A stretch of 64,000 bases of DNA from Palaemon carinicauda (GCF_036898095.1 NC_090768.1:43844790-43908789), one strand, 5' to 3'; positions 45,961 to 56,344 are shown, counted from the stretch's first letter. The notes: generated from the sequence alone by a model not told the origin. Numbers and translations are program-made.

Positions 45961-46859
45961 CCCAAATAGCTGACTTCCTATTACATCTAAGGAATGAGAG
46001 ATCCCTTTCGGCTCCTACGATTAAAGGGTACAGAAGTATGTTGGCTTCAGTTCTCCGCCACAGAGGTTTGGACCTTTCTTCCAACAAGGACCTTCAAGAC
46101 ATCCTTAAATCTTTCGAGACTTCTAAAGAACGTCGTTTATCCGCTCCAGGCTGGAATCTAGACGTAGTCTTAAGGTTCCTTATGTCTCCTAGGTTCGAAC
46201 CTCTCCAGTCAGCTTCCTTCAAGGACCTTACCCTCAAGACTCTTTTCCTCGTCTGCCTTGCAACAGCTAAAAGAGTTAGTGAGGTTCACGCCTTCAGCAA
46301 GAACATTGGGTTCACATCCGAATCTGCAACATGTTCTTTACAGCTCGGATTTTTAGCTAAGAATGAACTTCCTTCACGTCCTTGGCCTAGATCGTTTGAA
46401 ATTCCTAGCCTTTCCAACATGGTGGGTAACGAGCTAGAAAGAGTTCTTTGCCCTGTCAGAGCTCTGAAATATTATCTTAATAGGTCAAAACCTATACGAG
46501 GACAGTCAGAAGCCTTATGGTGTGCAATCAAGAAACCTTCGATGCCCATGTCCAAAAACGGAGTTTCGTATTATTTAAGGCTTCTGATTAGAGAAGCCCA
46601 TTCTCACATGAAGGATGAAGACCTTGCTTTGCTGAAGGTAAGGACCCACGAAGTGAGAGCCGTAGCCACTTCGATGGCCTTTAATAAGAACCGTTCTCTG
46701 CAGAGCATTATGGATGCAACTTATTGGAGGAGCAAGTCAGTGTTTGCATCATTTTATCTTAAAGATGTCCAGTCTCTTTACGAGAACTGCTACACCCTGG
46801 GACCATTCGTAGCAGCGAGTGCAGTAGTAGGTGAGGGCTCAGCCACTACATTCCCTTAA
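43902..46859 (+). CDS. DIRS tyrosine recombinase frame, copy D
   Basis: The frame is open from the codon after the ORF1 TGA to 46859, without an ATG near its start. The first two thirds overlap the RT ORF in another frame and look like low-complexity protein. The recombinase domain occupies the last third. It has an N-terminal SAM-like region (RRVYQSKWEVFRSW, GYRSMLASVLRHRG), first catalytic Arg in LATAKRVSEVHAF, the H-x-x-R box in RTHEVRAVATS, and a C-terminal tyrosine in FASFYLKDV. DIRS elements use such a recombinase instead of an integrase. The true start could be internal, by splicing, or by readthrough of the TGA. Confidence 0.88.
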   Translation, partial: LSSSPDSSRSQTQDLLASLGKKRCRRPVCQVAKGGLQDTILPQTPSDHFSHQPLSQLQGKGQEASVTPGGVAPVTEEGSGYSPGPSIPGLLQPSLSGGQEDRRLETGAGRQRAQCLCHQADVHYGDDEVGPSSGQAGGLDGLVGSERRLLSRSYSSRLPTFPEIRFWKGCVPIPSPVFWPKHSSYGVYASDEEYCKIPPLIGHQSLPLFRRLAVESLHESSLSGESQLDFGLDQGTGSISQHRKVPAHSLPIHSLPGNGDSESGFSGFSIGPKDKPSPRMHPEHAEEEQLLGETVDESNRDPVIVSPVRRVRETPPPPSPIPSSSSLGQGFDARSSLYSCHQRDEDHSLVVEDQPPSQGGPIVSDSDPQSSSLLGCIRLGLGRDLERTGMLGNMEQGTGNAPHQLQGAAGSSYGPNELQVPPARQGGGGELRQHHSLSLHLQAGRDPFEEPVRDSKGPPHLVKKSKPHSSNEVHSGQHERLSRSPKQKRSSHPHGMDPSQERVQQTLDLVGSTYDRSVCYLHDQEASFVLFPSSRPSSSSCGCFSAELVPSRPLRIPTVQDHQQSHSEVRLARRDTADAGCSPLACKRMVHRGTTMAGRRSQDSPSKSGPSTSTSRRQGTPKPPRSSSDCLQTVERFARARGFSKEAARAIARARRVSTRRVYQSKWEVFRSWCRANAVSSTNTSVTQIADFLLHLRNERSLSAPTIKGYRSMLASVLRHRGLDLSSNKDLQDILKSFETSKERRLSAPGWNLDVVLRFLMSPRFEPLQSASFKDLTLKTLFLVCLATAKRVSEVHAFSKNIGFTSESATCSLQLGFLAKNELPSRPWPRSFEIPSLSNMVGNELERVLCPVRALKYYLNRSKPIRGQSEALWCAIKKPSMPMSKNGVSYYLRLLIREAHSHMKDEDLALLKVRTHEVRAVATSMAFNKNRSLQSIMDATYWRSKSVFASFYLKDVQSLYENCYTLGPFVAASAVVGEGSATTFP

Positions 46860-47258
46860 TCCCATAACCTTTTTTAACCTTTCTCTTGAATGCTTTTATT
46901 GTTGTTTTTTGGGTTGTTACGGTAGGCTAAGAAGCCTTCCGCATCCTTTTTTGATTTGGCGGGTGGTCAATTCATTCTTGAGAAGCGCCTGGGTTAGAGG
47001 TTGTGTAGAGGTCCTTTAGTATGGGTTGCAGCCCTGTATACTTTAGCACCTTAGAGTTGATTCAGCCTCCTAAGAGGAACGCTGCGCTCAGTAAGGAAGA
47101 CGAACTTATTAATGGCAGAGTAACGGTTCAAGTCGACTTCCTTACCAGGTACTTATTATTTCATTGTTATTCTGAATAACTGATTATATGAAATACGGGA
47201 TACTTAGCTATCCTTTAGTCATGTACACTGGTTTTCACCCACCCCCCTGGGTGTGAAT

Positions 47259-47349
47259 CAGCTACATGATTATCGGGTAAGTTTAATATTGAAAAATGTT
47301 ATTTTCATTAGTAAAATAAATTTTTGAATATACTTACCCGATAATCATG
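47259..47349 (+). repeat. ICR of copy D
   Basis: Identical in layout to the ICR of copy C. It joins the complements of the 5' and 3' ends. Confidence 0.9.
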
Positions 47350-47393
47350 ATTTAATTGACCCACCCTTCCTCCCCATAGAGAACCAGTGGACC

Positions 47394-47557
47394 GAGGAAA
47401 AATTGAGGTGGTGTCAACAAGAAGTACTGCAGTACCTGGCCACAGGTGGCGCTGGTGAGTACACCCCCTTCTAGTACTGTATAGTGATAGCTGGCGTATC
47501 CCTCCCGTAGAATTCTGTCGGGCAACGGAGTTGACAGCTACATGATTATCGGGTAAG
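47394..47557 (+). repeat. Right inverted terminal repeat of copy D
   Basis: 164 bp, as in copy C plus a 5-bp insertion at 47475-47481 that is absent from the left repeat. Confidence 0.9.
47475..47481. other. TA to TACTGTA insertion (Tc1/mariner-type footprint)
   Basis: Copy C reads ttctagtatagtgatag where D reads ttctagtactgtatagtgat. The left repeat of D lacks the insertion. Confidence 0.75.
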
Positions 47558-47627
47558 TATATTCAAAAATTTATTTTACTAATGAAAATAACATATTTTG
47601 TTATATATACTATTACAGTTTGCTACA

Positions 47628-47685
47628 GGATGAAATTCAGGCTGAAGAACAACCATGGCAGTCTTATTGTAGTTCTTGGTATTTA
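47628..47685 (+). CDS. Possible BARD1-like exon 4
   Basis: Candidate only. The acceptor ACTATTACAG lies about 33 bp after copy D. The phase expected from exon 3 gives an open frame (LLQDEIQAEEQPWQSY) to a weak donor TTG|GTATTT. No family motif supports it. Confidence 0.2.
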
Positions 47686-48639
47686 TTATTCTCTTGTGCA
47701 ATTTTAAAAAGAATTATGAAAATATATCTATAAAACTGGTAAAAAATATTTGATTGAAATGCTAAAAGAATAATAATTAATAGTTAAGAAAAAATGTACA
47801 GTTCTGTAAATTACATAAAATGAATTGAAATGTCAACTTCTGTTTTCAGAATTAGGCCATAATGGTTATTTACTTGTTCTTCATATTTTACTTGCAAGTA
47901 TTTTATTCACTAATTGAAAATTATTCAAAACAAATTGGTCACACTCATTTTACTTGTCCTACAGATTTATTCTTAAATTGTAAAGAAGGTAATTGTATGA
48001 TAGCTTACAACTTTATATATAATCTAATAGACTGACGAATAAAAATTATTTTTTCTCATTGCATTGTTTAAAGAATGGATCCTACCAGTAATGAGAGGAT
48101 TTGAGAAAATTCCTTTTAAATCCAAAGGTTGACTGTCTTTTCTTCCAAGAATTATGAACTAGAAGAGCATTGGCTTTAGTTTATGAACAAATTAAAAAAA
48201 AAAATGTCAAATGCAATGGAATACATCGATAAATTTTTGAGATAATGAAATAAAAAAAAATAATTTACAGAGTTGCCCTTTAGCTTATCAAATGTTTCAG
48301 GGATCTGGACTTCTAACGAGCAGAAAAATCTGATAAGTGAGAAAAACCTTATAGCATGGCTTGAACTTGAACATTCAGTAATTGCTGTCAATTTAATTTC
48401 CAGCCTAAACTGTTTTATAAATTTATCACTCAATGTATCAGCAAGAAACCATAAAATAACAAAGGTGAAAAGTAAAGGAGTCTGCATTTAAGGAGCATCT
48501 TAGACTTCCAAAAATGTGATCGAATGGGAGATACAAACCACAATTGCTTTTAGAAATAGCCATTAGACTTGAAATCAACTACAGTTGGGAGTGGGTGGGT
48601 CGTTTCTTAGCATTATTATTGATTTTTTAAGTAATAGAT
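47686..48639. other. AT-rich, nothing recognised
   Basis: Short open frames on both strands near 48180-48490 have no recognisable product. Confidence 0.4.
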
Positions 48640-49830
48640 CTTAAAGAGTTGTTGTTGATGGGTACCATAGTGAGTATGGGAATGTGATATCCAGTGTTCC
48701 ACAGGGTAGTGTTCTTGGCCCATTACTTTTCATACTATATACACATGACTTGTGGTTTGGCCTAGAAAACAAGCTTGTTGCATATGCAGATGATGCTACT
48801 CTCTTTGCATCAATTCCATCCCCTGAATGTAGATCTGGGTTTGGTGAATCCCTTAATAGAAATTTAGCTAAAATTAGTGCATGGTGCAAATTATTGGGTA
48901 TGAAGTTGAATCCTAACAAAACTCAAAGTTTGATTGTAGGCAGGTCAAGGACGGTGGGTCTGGCTCTTCAACATCCGGATCTCAGTATTGATAATGTTTC
49001 TTTAAATTTGTATGACTTTTAAAATTTTAGGTGTGATTCTCAACAGCAAATTTACTTTTGAGAAACACATTAGGTCTGTGTCTTCTTCAATTGCACAAAA
49101 AATTGGCTTATTGAGAAAGTCTTGCAAGATTTTCGGTGATCAATCTATTCTGAAGAAGTGTTTTAATTCTTTCATTCTACCTTGTTTTGAGCATAACCTG
49201 TCTGATGTTCAGCTGCTGATTCTCATCTTAATTTGTTGGACAGAAACTTACGGTCTATTAAATTTCTTATTCCTGATCTAGTTATTAATCTTTGGCATCG
49301 TCGTTCAATTAGTTCATTATGCATGTTGCATAAGATTTTTCATAACTCTGACCATCCTTTACATTCAGATCTCCCTGGACAATTCTATCCTGTTCGTAAT
49401 ACTAGGCAGGCAGTTAATTCTAATAGTCAGGCCTTCTCCATCATGAGGCTCAATACTACACAGTATTCTAGAAGTTTTATTCCAGCTGTTACCAAGTTGT
49501 GGAATGATCTTCCTAATCGGGTTGTTGAATCAGTAGAACTTCAAAAGTTCAGAGTTGCAGCAAATGTTTTCATGTTGACCAGACTGACATGAGACTTTTT
49601 ATAGTTTATATATGACATCTGTTTTTGACATTGTTAATAGTTTATATAGGACATCTGTTTTGACGTTATTACTGTTTTTAGAATGATTTATTGTTAACTT
49701 ATTCTTATCATTTATTTATTTCCTTATTTCCTTTCCTCACTGAGCTATTTTTCCCTATTGGAGCCCTTGGGCTTATAGCATCTTGCTTTTTCAACTAAGG
49801 TTGTAGCTTGGCTAGTAATAATAATAATAA
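48640..49830 (+). pseudogene. Degenerate LINE RT with (TAA)n tail
   Basis: Frame 1 (48684-49022) contains VPQGSVLGPLLFILYTHDL and AYADDATLF, the RT motifs of jockey/CR1-like LINEs. Further frames (49012-49281, 49233-49592) hold the C-terminal region (FKILGVILNSKFTFEKH, SFIPAVTKLWNDLPNRVV). Frameshifts separate them. The 3' end (gggcttatagcatcttgc, ttgtagcttgg) runs into TAA repeats. Confidence 0.8.
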
Positions 49831-50043
49831 TACAGTATATGATTGCTCCCTATGGATGTGAAATGGTGACTCATTATAATTATTATTATTTCCAAGCTTT
49901 AACCCAATCCACAAAAGTAGAATGTTACAAAGCATAGGTTCCAATAGGAAATGCAGCTCGGCACAGAATAAGGAACAGAGAAGCAAAGAAAAAATTACAA
50001 AAGAGAAATTACAATGAGAACATGACATTTACACAAAAACTAA

Positions 50044-50180
50044 ATATATTATTATTACTATTATTATTATTATTATTATTATTACTTGCTAAGCTTCAAC
50101 CCTTGTTGGAAAAACAGGATGCTATAAGCCCAACGGCTCTAACAGGGAAAATAGCCCAGTGAGGATGTAAAAATTGAGGA
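50044..50180 (-). repeat. LINE 3' tail, inverted
   Basis: (ATT)n followed by acttgctaagcttcaaccct and ggatgctataagccca, the reverse of the tail at 49740-49830. Confidence 0.75.
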
Positions 50181-50440
50181 AAATGGAAGAGTTAAGCAAA
50201 GGTTCTCTGATATCCCGACCAAGGCCATAAGAAACCAGCTGAAGAAAACTCTAAACTGGAAAGCACCAGGATGCGATGAAGTTCATGGTTACTGATGCAA
50301 AAACTTCAGAGCTTTAAACACAAGAAGGGCAGAACAACTCCAGCATTGCATCCCATACCACCAAGCACCTGAATGGATGACCACAGCAAGGACTTGTCTA
50401 ATTCAAAAAGAATACATACTTGGCATGTAATAATAATGCA
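50181..50440 (+). pseudogene. LINE RT N-terminal-region fragment
   Basis: The plus strand reads FSDIPTKAIRNQLKKTLNW, KAPGCDEVHGY, then QAPEWMTTARTCLIQK, with stops between. These phrases resemble the start of RT domains of LINEs. Too short to classify. Confidence 0.5.
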
Positions 50441-51883
50441 TCATAAAATAAATATTTTATTCAAAATTTTGTTAAATTCTAAAGGCTGTGATTGGCTAGA
50501 CATATAGTATCTATGAAAGCAAATTAAATACCAATGCTGGGAATAGGCGGCAATAAGAAAGGAAGATGACCGAGGGATAGACCCTGATGATGTTGGAAGA
50601 TTACCATCCTTGTGTGCATATGTATTTGATAATAGATATCCTCATTATGACTAGATTTAAATGGTACTAAAGTGATTGACTGTGAAAAGGGCAAGACGTG
50701 AGTAGCTGTGTATCACAGTACAAATTATAACCAACCAAGAGAATGAGCCATGTTGTTAAAAATGTAGTTAATAGAAGTTAAGTTGAGGGCTTGGAATATA
50801 TGACTATTATATCAGTAGGATAGGTACAGTACTTGATCCCTTATTAACACTCTTTTACTCCAGGCTGATCACTTACTAATTAAGATGATAATCAGCATTC
50901 TTGGAAGAATTTTTTCTCCCCTTAGTTCATCTTGGTGATTTGGGTTACTTTTTGTGAAAGCGAGGGAAGTGAATTTCTCATTGATGCATCTTTTCTATGT
51001 ATATGGTACTGTATTATACTTCAATATGTACATGGTTCCGTACGTGTACTAAGAATCTCGCTTGTTTTTGTTACATTATGGAAATGGCCACAAGACTGCA
51101 GGAACCTGGTCCTTACTTGCATGAGAAGCAAGGTACCTTATTCCTTTCACATCTGTCGTAGTTGGCTCATGTATATCATACCGTCTTATCTTTTAATTTT
51201 CAACTAAACAAGTACGAATTTTACTATCATGTATGTGTTTTTATATTTAATGTAGATTAATTTGAGTTGGCTCAGATAAGTCTAATTTATGTACAGTACT
51301 TAAAGATTAGACTATATTTTTCACTAATAACTACCCCTTATAACTCTTGTTGGTACTCACAGTAATAGTTATCCCAGTTTAGAATGGTCTTCTAAATGCC
51401 ACAGTGGGATTGAGGCACAGGTTAAAATAAGATTTTGATACTTTGAATGAATAAAATTCCTTCAGAGCACAGCAAGTTTTGTGGATGAGAAGGTAAATGC
51501 CTTGTATTTAGAAACCGAAAGTAGAAAGTGAATCTTCTCATTATTATTATTTACCGCTTGTATATGAATTGTGTTTTTGATGCATAAATGATTGGGTTAG
51601 AATTGTATGTACTCCTTTGACTGGATATACTGTTACATTATTTCATAAATCATATTGAAAGATATCCATTGATGAGTCATATGATAGTTTTACATTTTCT
51701 GTAGTTTCATACAAGCTTCATCAAATCCTTAACTTGATACCACATAGCCGTATATGAGAGTTTGCACCGTGGTTGCTGTGATATGCCTAAAGTTCCATTC
51801 ATATGAGCAATATTCTGCAATGTTGAAATCAAAAGCACTAAAGGTAAATTTGCTCTTGCTCTAATAGAAAGTGAGGTCTAAGT
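50441..51883. other. AT-rich, nothing coding seen
   Basis: TACAGTA/TACTGTA 7-mers occur near 50824, 51006 and 51294. No gene was recognised. Confidence 0.4.
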
Positions 51884-51895
51884 GTGCAAACGGAT

Positions 51896-52046
51896 AAAAA
51901 TAATTCCTTGAATTTTCATGTGCAGTACCTAAGTATATACAGTATAATATTTCTGCACATTGGATATTTGCAGCTCTGGAATTCAAGGAAGAATTTTCCC
52001 AGTCCATGTCCAGCCTGCCACCTTCTCTTTTTTTATTGTTTTGCTT
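51896..52046. repeat. Duplicated segment, copy 1 (with footprint)
   Basis: Matches 52617-52757 closely (ttctgcacattggatatttg, cccagtccatgtccagcctg). It carries an extra 5 bp at 51938-51944. Confidence 0.85.
51938..51944. other. TA to TACAGTA insertion relative to copy 2
   Basis: Copy 1 reads aagtatatacagtataatat and copy 2 reads aagtatatataatat. The difference is exactly TA to TACAGTA. Confidence 0.7.
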
Positions 52047-52439
52047 TTTTAAAACTTTATCTTTCACTTTTCTTTTATAGAGATTTGCATTAGGTCAATT
52101 TAACTTTTTTCTTATAAGAATGGATTATCTTATGGAAAGAATTTTTCATAAATAAGGTCTGTTTCAATACACGCTATCTCATAAGACGTTGGCGCTTACA
52201 GACTTTCATGTGGATATAGTACTAGTTTATTTATATAAGTTAACTATTGATATAAATGATTTTTATATATAGCAAGGACAATAAATTAAATAATACGAAT
52301 AGGAAATGATATTAAAAAACTTGTTTGGTTGCCTTCATGATTGGCTTTGAATGAATATAATTTTATTTGTTTCATTTGCAGATACTCTTCTCTTTTCTAG
52401 GAGGACACTCCAAAATCACACCATTGTTCTCTAGTCTTT

Positions 52440-52616
52440 GGTAGTGCCATAGCCTCTGTACCATGGTCTTCCACTGTCTTGGGTTAGAGGTTTTCTTGCT
52501 TGAGGGCTCACTCAGGCACACTATTCTGTTTCCTTATTTCCTTTCCTCACTTAGGCTTATAGCACCCTGCTTTTCCAACTAGGATTGTAGCTTAGAAAGT
52601 AATAATGATAATAATA
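52440..52616 (+). repeat. LINE 3' tail with (TAA)n-like end
   Basis: Blocks cttgcttgagggctcactca, ggcttatagcaccctgcttt and aggattgtagcttag precede imperfect TAA repeats. Same tail as at 25240-25518. Confidence 0.7.
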
Positions 52617-52757
52617 ATTCATTGAATTTTCATATGCAGTACCTGAAGTATATATAATATTTCTGCACATTGGATATTTGCAGCTCTGGAATTCAAGGTA
52701 GAATTTTCCCAGTCCATGTCCAGCCTGCCACCTTCTCTTTTTTTATTGTTTTGCTTG
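52617..52757. repeat. Duplicated segment, copy 2
   Basis: See 51896-52046. It lacks the 5-bp footprint. Confidence 0.85.
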
Positions 52758-52904
52758 ACATAAGTCTCAGTTTAGAATTTATAAATGCCTTATCTGCACG
52801 TTTAACAATATTACGGATTTTAACATAATTTAAAATCATCATTATAAGAGATAATTTTCATTTTAATATAATTTATAATCCTTACTATTTCTCATTTATA
52901 GTTT

Positions 52905-53005
52905 ATTTGCTACTTTTCTGTTTCCTTTACACATTGGGCTGCTTCCTCTGTATGAGCCCTTGCACTTGTAGCCTTCTGCTTTCCTAATTAGGATTGTGGC
53001 TTAGC

Positions 53006-53054
<49 letters not shown>

Positions 53055-53055
53055 T
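52905..53055 (+). repeat. LINE 3' tail with (TAA)n
   Basis: A diverged copy of the same tail (gagcccttgcacttgtagcc, aggattgtggcttagc) followed by about 45 bp of TAA repeats. Confidence 0.65.
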
Positions 53056-54519
53056 TTGCCCTTAAAACCTTTTGGATAGCCCCGCCTAAAATTAAAACAG
53101 TGGTTATGATTTATTGAACTTAATATTATTCTATTGTACCATTATCCAAAATGGCGTTGCTCTTGTCTTTTCCATAAGAATATGCTCACATGAAAAAAAA
53201 AAAAAAAAATTCACAAGTGTTCTTCAGCTTAGGATTGATTATTATAATAACATAGATGTGCTTGCTCTATTAGACCTTAAAAATAGCTCAGCAAGGAATT
53301 CCACTTTAGATTGTAATCGTAGGATTGATTTATGTCATCAAAATGGAATACAAGGACATGGTTATTGCACTTAGTAGGGTGGTTGATGAGGCAATTACCC
53401 GTATAAAATAACACTGATAACAATCAATTTTCTATTCAGGTACGTAATATCATTAGTAATTTGTTTTTTAGGCATTTACAAAGTCCACAAATATTGTGGT
53501 GGGCTTGCAACCAGTGTTACAGATCATAACCATGATGCAGGATCCGGGGAAGAGGAACCTCTGCAACATATCAACATTGACCATCTAGAAACCAGGCCCA
53601 GCACATAAAAGATCAGAAAGAATATAAAACAGACAGTTTAGTACTTGATTCCCTAGAGACTAGGAGTTTTACATTTTGAAGTTTGTCCCAACTAGTCAAT
53701 TATCTTAATTTTTTGGGGGGCTTTGGTTGTTATAATTTCTTCAAATTTAAATTCAAGCTCTATTTGAACAGGCTTTTTTGTAAGCAAGTGTAAAAGCTAC
53801 TGAAGAAGAATGTATGTCAATCAAAAGGATAAATAGGCCTTCAATGAATTCTTGCTACTATTGTCTGTCCCTTGCCAGTTCACTGCAAAATTCTTCTGCT
53901 TTTAATTTCATTGCTGTTTGCCATATCTATTTTGGTCTACACCTTTCATATTTTTAGTAATTTACATTGTTATTTTATGCCTATTAATTTCTTCAATAGC
54001 TGCTTCGTAATTTTGGTATGCAAGAATTTAATATTTTCAGCGTCAACGTCAATATATTTATAAACGTCTCTCATGCATTTGCATTTTGTTAATTTAGACC
54101 TGAGTCAGTAAACTCTAAATATCATGTACAGTAGAAGCATCTTTTTGCAGTACAGTATTATTTTTATTAGTTACAGGATATCCTGAAAATGGCTTGATGA
54201 GTAAATTATAATTTAGGGACAGTCACTTATCAGACTTTGTTATTTATCGGTTTTAGTTACTTAACAGAAGGCCAAAGACTAATAAATCTGATAAATTTGA
54301 GTAACTGTATCAACAAACTCAAAATTTGGGGAAGTATTTGAAGGAACCAAGTAAAAATTCCTAATTTTTGGTTTTGATCATGGAAAAATAAAGCGCAAGG
54401 GGACTTTTTACTGCAACAACTGACAAAATCTTTAAGAAAAGGAAGTTAATATATTTATTCCATTAACAATAACATAAGTATAGATAATACTTTTATACTC
54501 TATAGGATTGATTGATTGA
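53056..54519. other. AT-rich, nothing secure
   Basis: A stretch at 53473-53608 is open in one frame (IYKVHKYCGGLATSVTDHNH and more, then a stop) after a TTTTTTAG acceptor-like site. It has no recognised family, so no gene is called. TACAGTA 7-mers lie near 54125 and 54151. Confidence 0.35.
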
Positions 54520-54589
54520 TTAATTTGGACTCCAAATACCATATAGGAGGGCAGAGCTGTTAGAACATCTCATCACCTCAAGCGGTGAA

Positions 54590-54985
54590 TTATAGGCATT
54601 ACTAAAAGGTTTTTGTAATGTCATTTCAGCCTGTAACTGCATTTACTTTTCATTCTACCATAACTGTTTTTTCTTTCTACCTTCCATCTTGCTGTCCAAC
54701 ATCTTCACCTTTAACTTCAGTGTGACACTTTTACGTGGGTGCTGAATGATCTCCCAGGCCCTCGTGTTGGGTCTTAGGGCCCAAATTCATAAATACAATC
54801 CAGTAAAGATAATATAAATTTCTTTCATACAGACTTGGCTATATTTATTTATGAATTTTGGCCATAAGGTGCAGTGTTAGGACCAGAAAGGCCATTCATT
54901 ACCAAAGTGTAACTGGAGGATTACCCCGAAGTTGCACTAAGAAGTAAAGGCTAAAAGGTTAGACAATAAAATGGAAGAAAGTAAG
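54590..54985. repeat. Foldback interspersed repeat
   Basis: The block aatgatctcccaggccctcg to cccaaattcataaata is inverted at tatttatgaattttggcc to ggccattcatt. Arms are about 55 bp. Confidence 0.6.
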
Positions 54986-55192
54986 TGAGAATGCAGGTAA
55001 AGTAAAAGGCTAAAAATATAAGAGCAACAAGATATCAAAAGTCCATTGCAAATACCCTAAGTAATGCTCATATTTCACTGTGTGAAGTGCGCTGATGACA
55101 CTACCCTACTACAGACCATGGCTAGATGAACTCTTACCTACTACGACACAAATGTCATTGCTGTCTTGTCTGCTGCCTTATGAAAAGTAGCC

Positions 55193-55400
55193 TCCTGGCT
55201 AGTACAGTGGTAACGTGTTTGTCTAGCATTCGCATGGCAGCAGATCAATCCCAGCCTGGGACAGGGAGTTTAAGCTGTTTACTGGGGAGGCCACTGCTGT
55301 GATTAGGTACCACAGTGGGGGATTGGGCTTGCCTGTCTGACATTCTGGCGAGCATCTATTCAGATGATACTGGAACTGAAACCAGAAACCTTTAATGATT
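55193..55400 (+). repeat. tRNA-like SINE, family 2
   Basis: Head tggctagtacagtggtaacg and gcagatcaatcccagc resemble tRNA A and B boxes. The body pairs with 19742-19948 (gtaccacagtgggg, gagcatctattcagatga). Confidence 0.72.
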
Positions 55401-56340
55401 GGTGTCACTTAGAAGTGGGTAACCTTAGCTCTTCATAGCATCATCCTTGGTTAAGTCAAAATATGTAGCTTTTTATTACTTTAGAATATAGTAATAATTC
55501 TTAAAACAAGCGGTATCAGACCTGGCAAATCCGGCTCCTCACATGTGAATCTTAACAAAATCAGTGTCCTTGCTCTAAATGATTTTGTAGCATTACATTA
55601 TCTGTCAATAATAGTAAACGAGTGTGAATCTGAACTTGCTGAAATTATGTGATATTAAATTTGACCTTTCAAGGTCACAGGTCAAAGGTCATGGTGTAAT
55701 TTTTAAGCCCATATGAGGTATTCCATCTGTCAAAGATTTTAACCGAGTGTGTATCAGTATAGGCCTACCTTCCAGTTATGGCCCTTTGAAATTCAGTGAC
55801 CTTGAAAATTCAACCCACTTGAACTTTGAAACCTACCAATCTTCAAAATTATGAATTTTCAATATTTTGATATATGGAATAATATAGCCTATTATGCACC
55901 AGAAAATGAAGATTCAAGTTTTGGTTTAAAGTAAATTGTATAATATATGACATAGTAAAAATCTGATTCTGAACCTTTCGAGTAAATGTGACCTTGACCT
56001 TAACTCTACGAGATCCAAATTTCATTGGGGTTTATAGTATGTCAAAGTGTACGTATTCCTCCTGAAAATTTCAAGTAAACCGGCCAAGTAGTTTCCTTTC
56101 ATAAACTTTGTAACAACGAAATAAAGATTCGTAAATCTACAAAAAATAATCCTCACCCACCTCTCGGTGGTGACGGGGTAATAATGATAGATAGAGAAAA
56201 GGTAGTTTTTTCCTAGGTTACATTGCCCAGTAATACACTACAATAATACCTAAGAAGCTGACTTCACTGGAACCCCTTTAACCTTACTTAGTAAACAAGG
56301 GCTTTCTCTGTCTCAACATTCCCTAAAACGACAAACAAAT
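55401..56340. repeat. Interspersed repeat fragments
   Basis: Phrases such as ttcaaggtcacaggtcaaag and cctcacccacctctcggtgg look like old interspersed repeats. No coding frame was found. Confidence 0.4.
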
Positions 56341-56344
56341 AAGG

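Larger units (their letters stand above)
40807..47594 (+). mobile_element. DIRS-like retrotransposon copy D, all frames open
   Basis: A full-length 6.79-kb element in the intron after BARD1-like exon 3, sense direction. All three reading frames are open, and both terminal repeats and the ICR are present, so it is the best candidate for an active copy. It differs from copy C by two 5-bp insertions, one in each terminal repeat. Confidence 0.95.

Noticed and set aside
29124..47594. C and D as products of one segmental duplication
   Set aside because: The sequences flanking C and D differ immediately outside the element ends, so they are independent insertions.
53473..53608. Open stretch after an acceptor-like site, considered as a BARD1-like terminal exon
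   Set aside because: No ankyrin or BRCT similarity and no support from adjacent exons.
55193..55270. Functional tRNA gene
   Set aside because: A/B-box-like blocks are present, but the fold is degraded and the segment continues into a shared SINE body.
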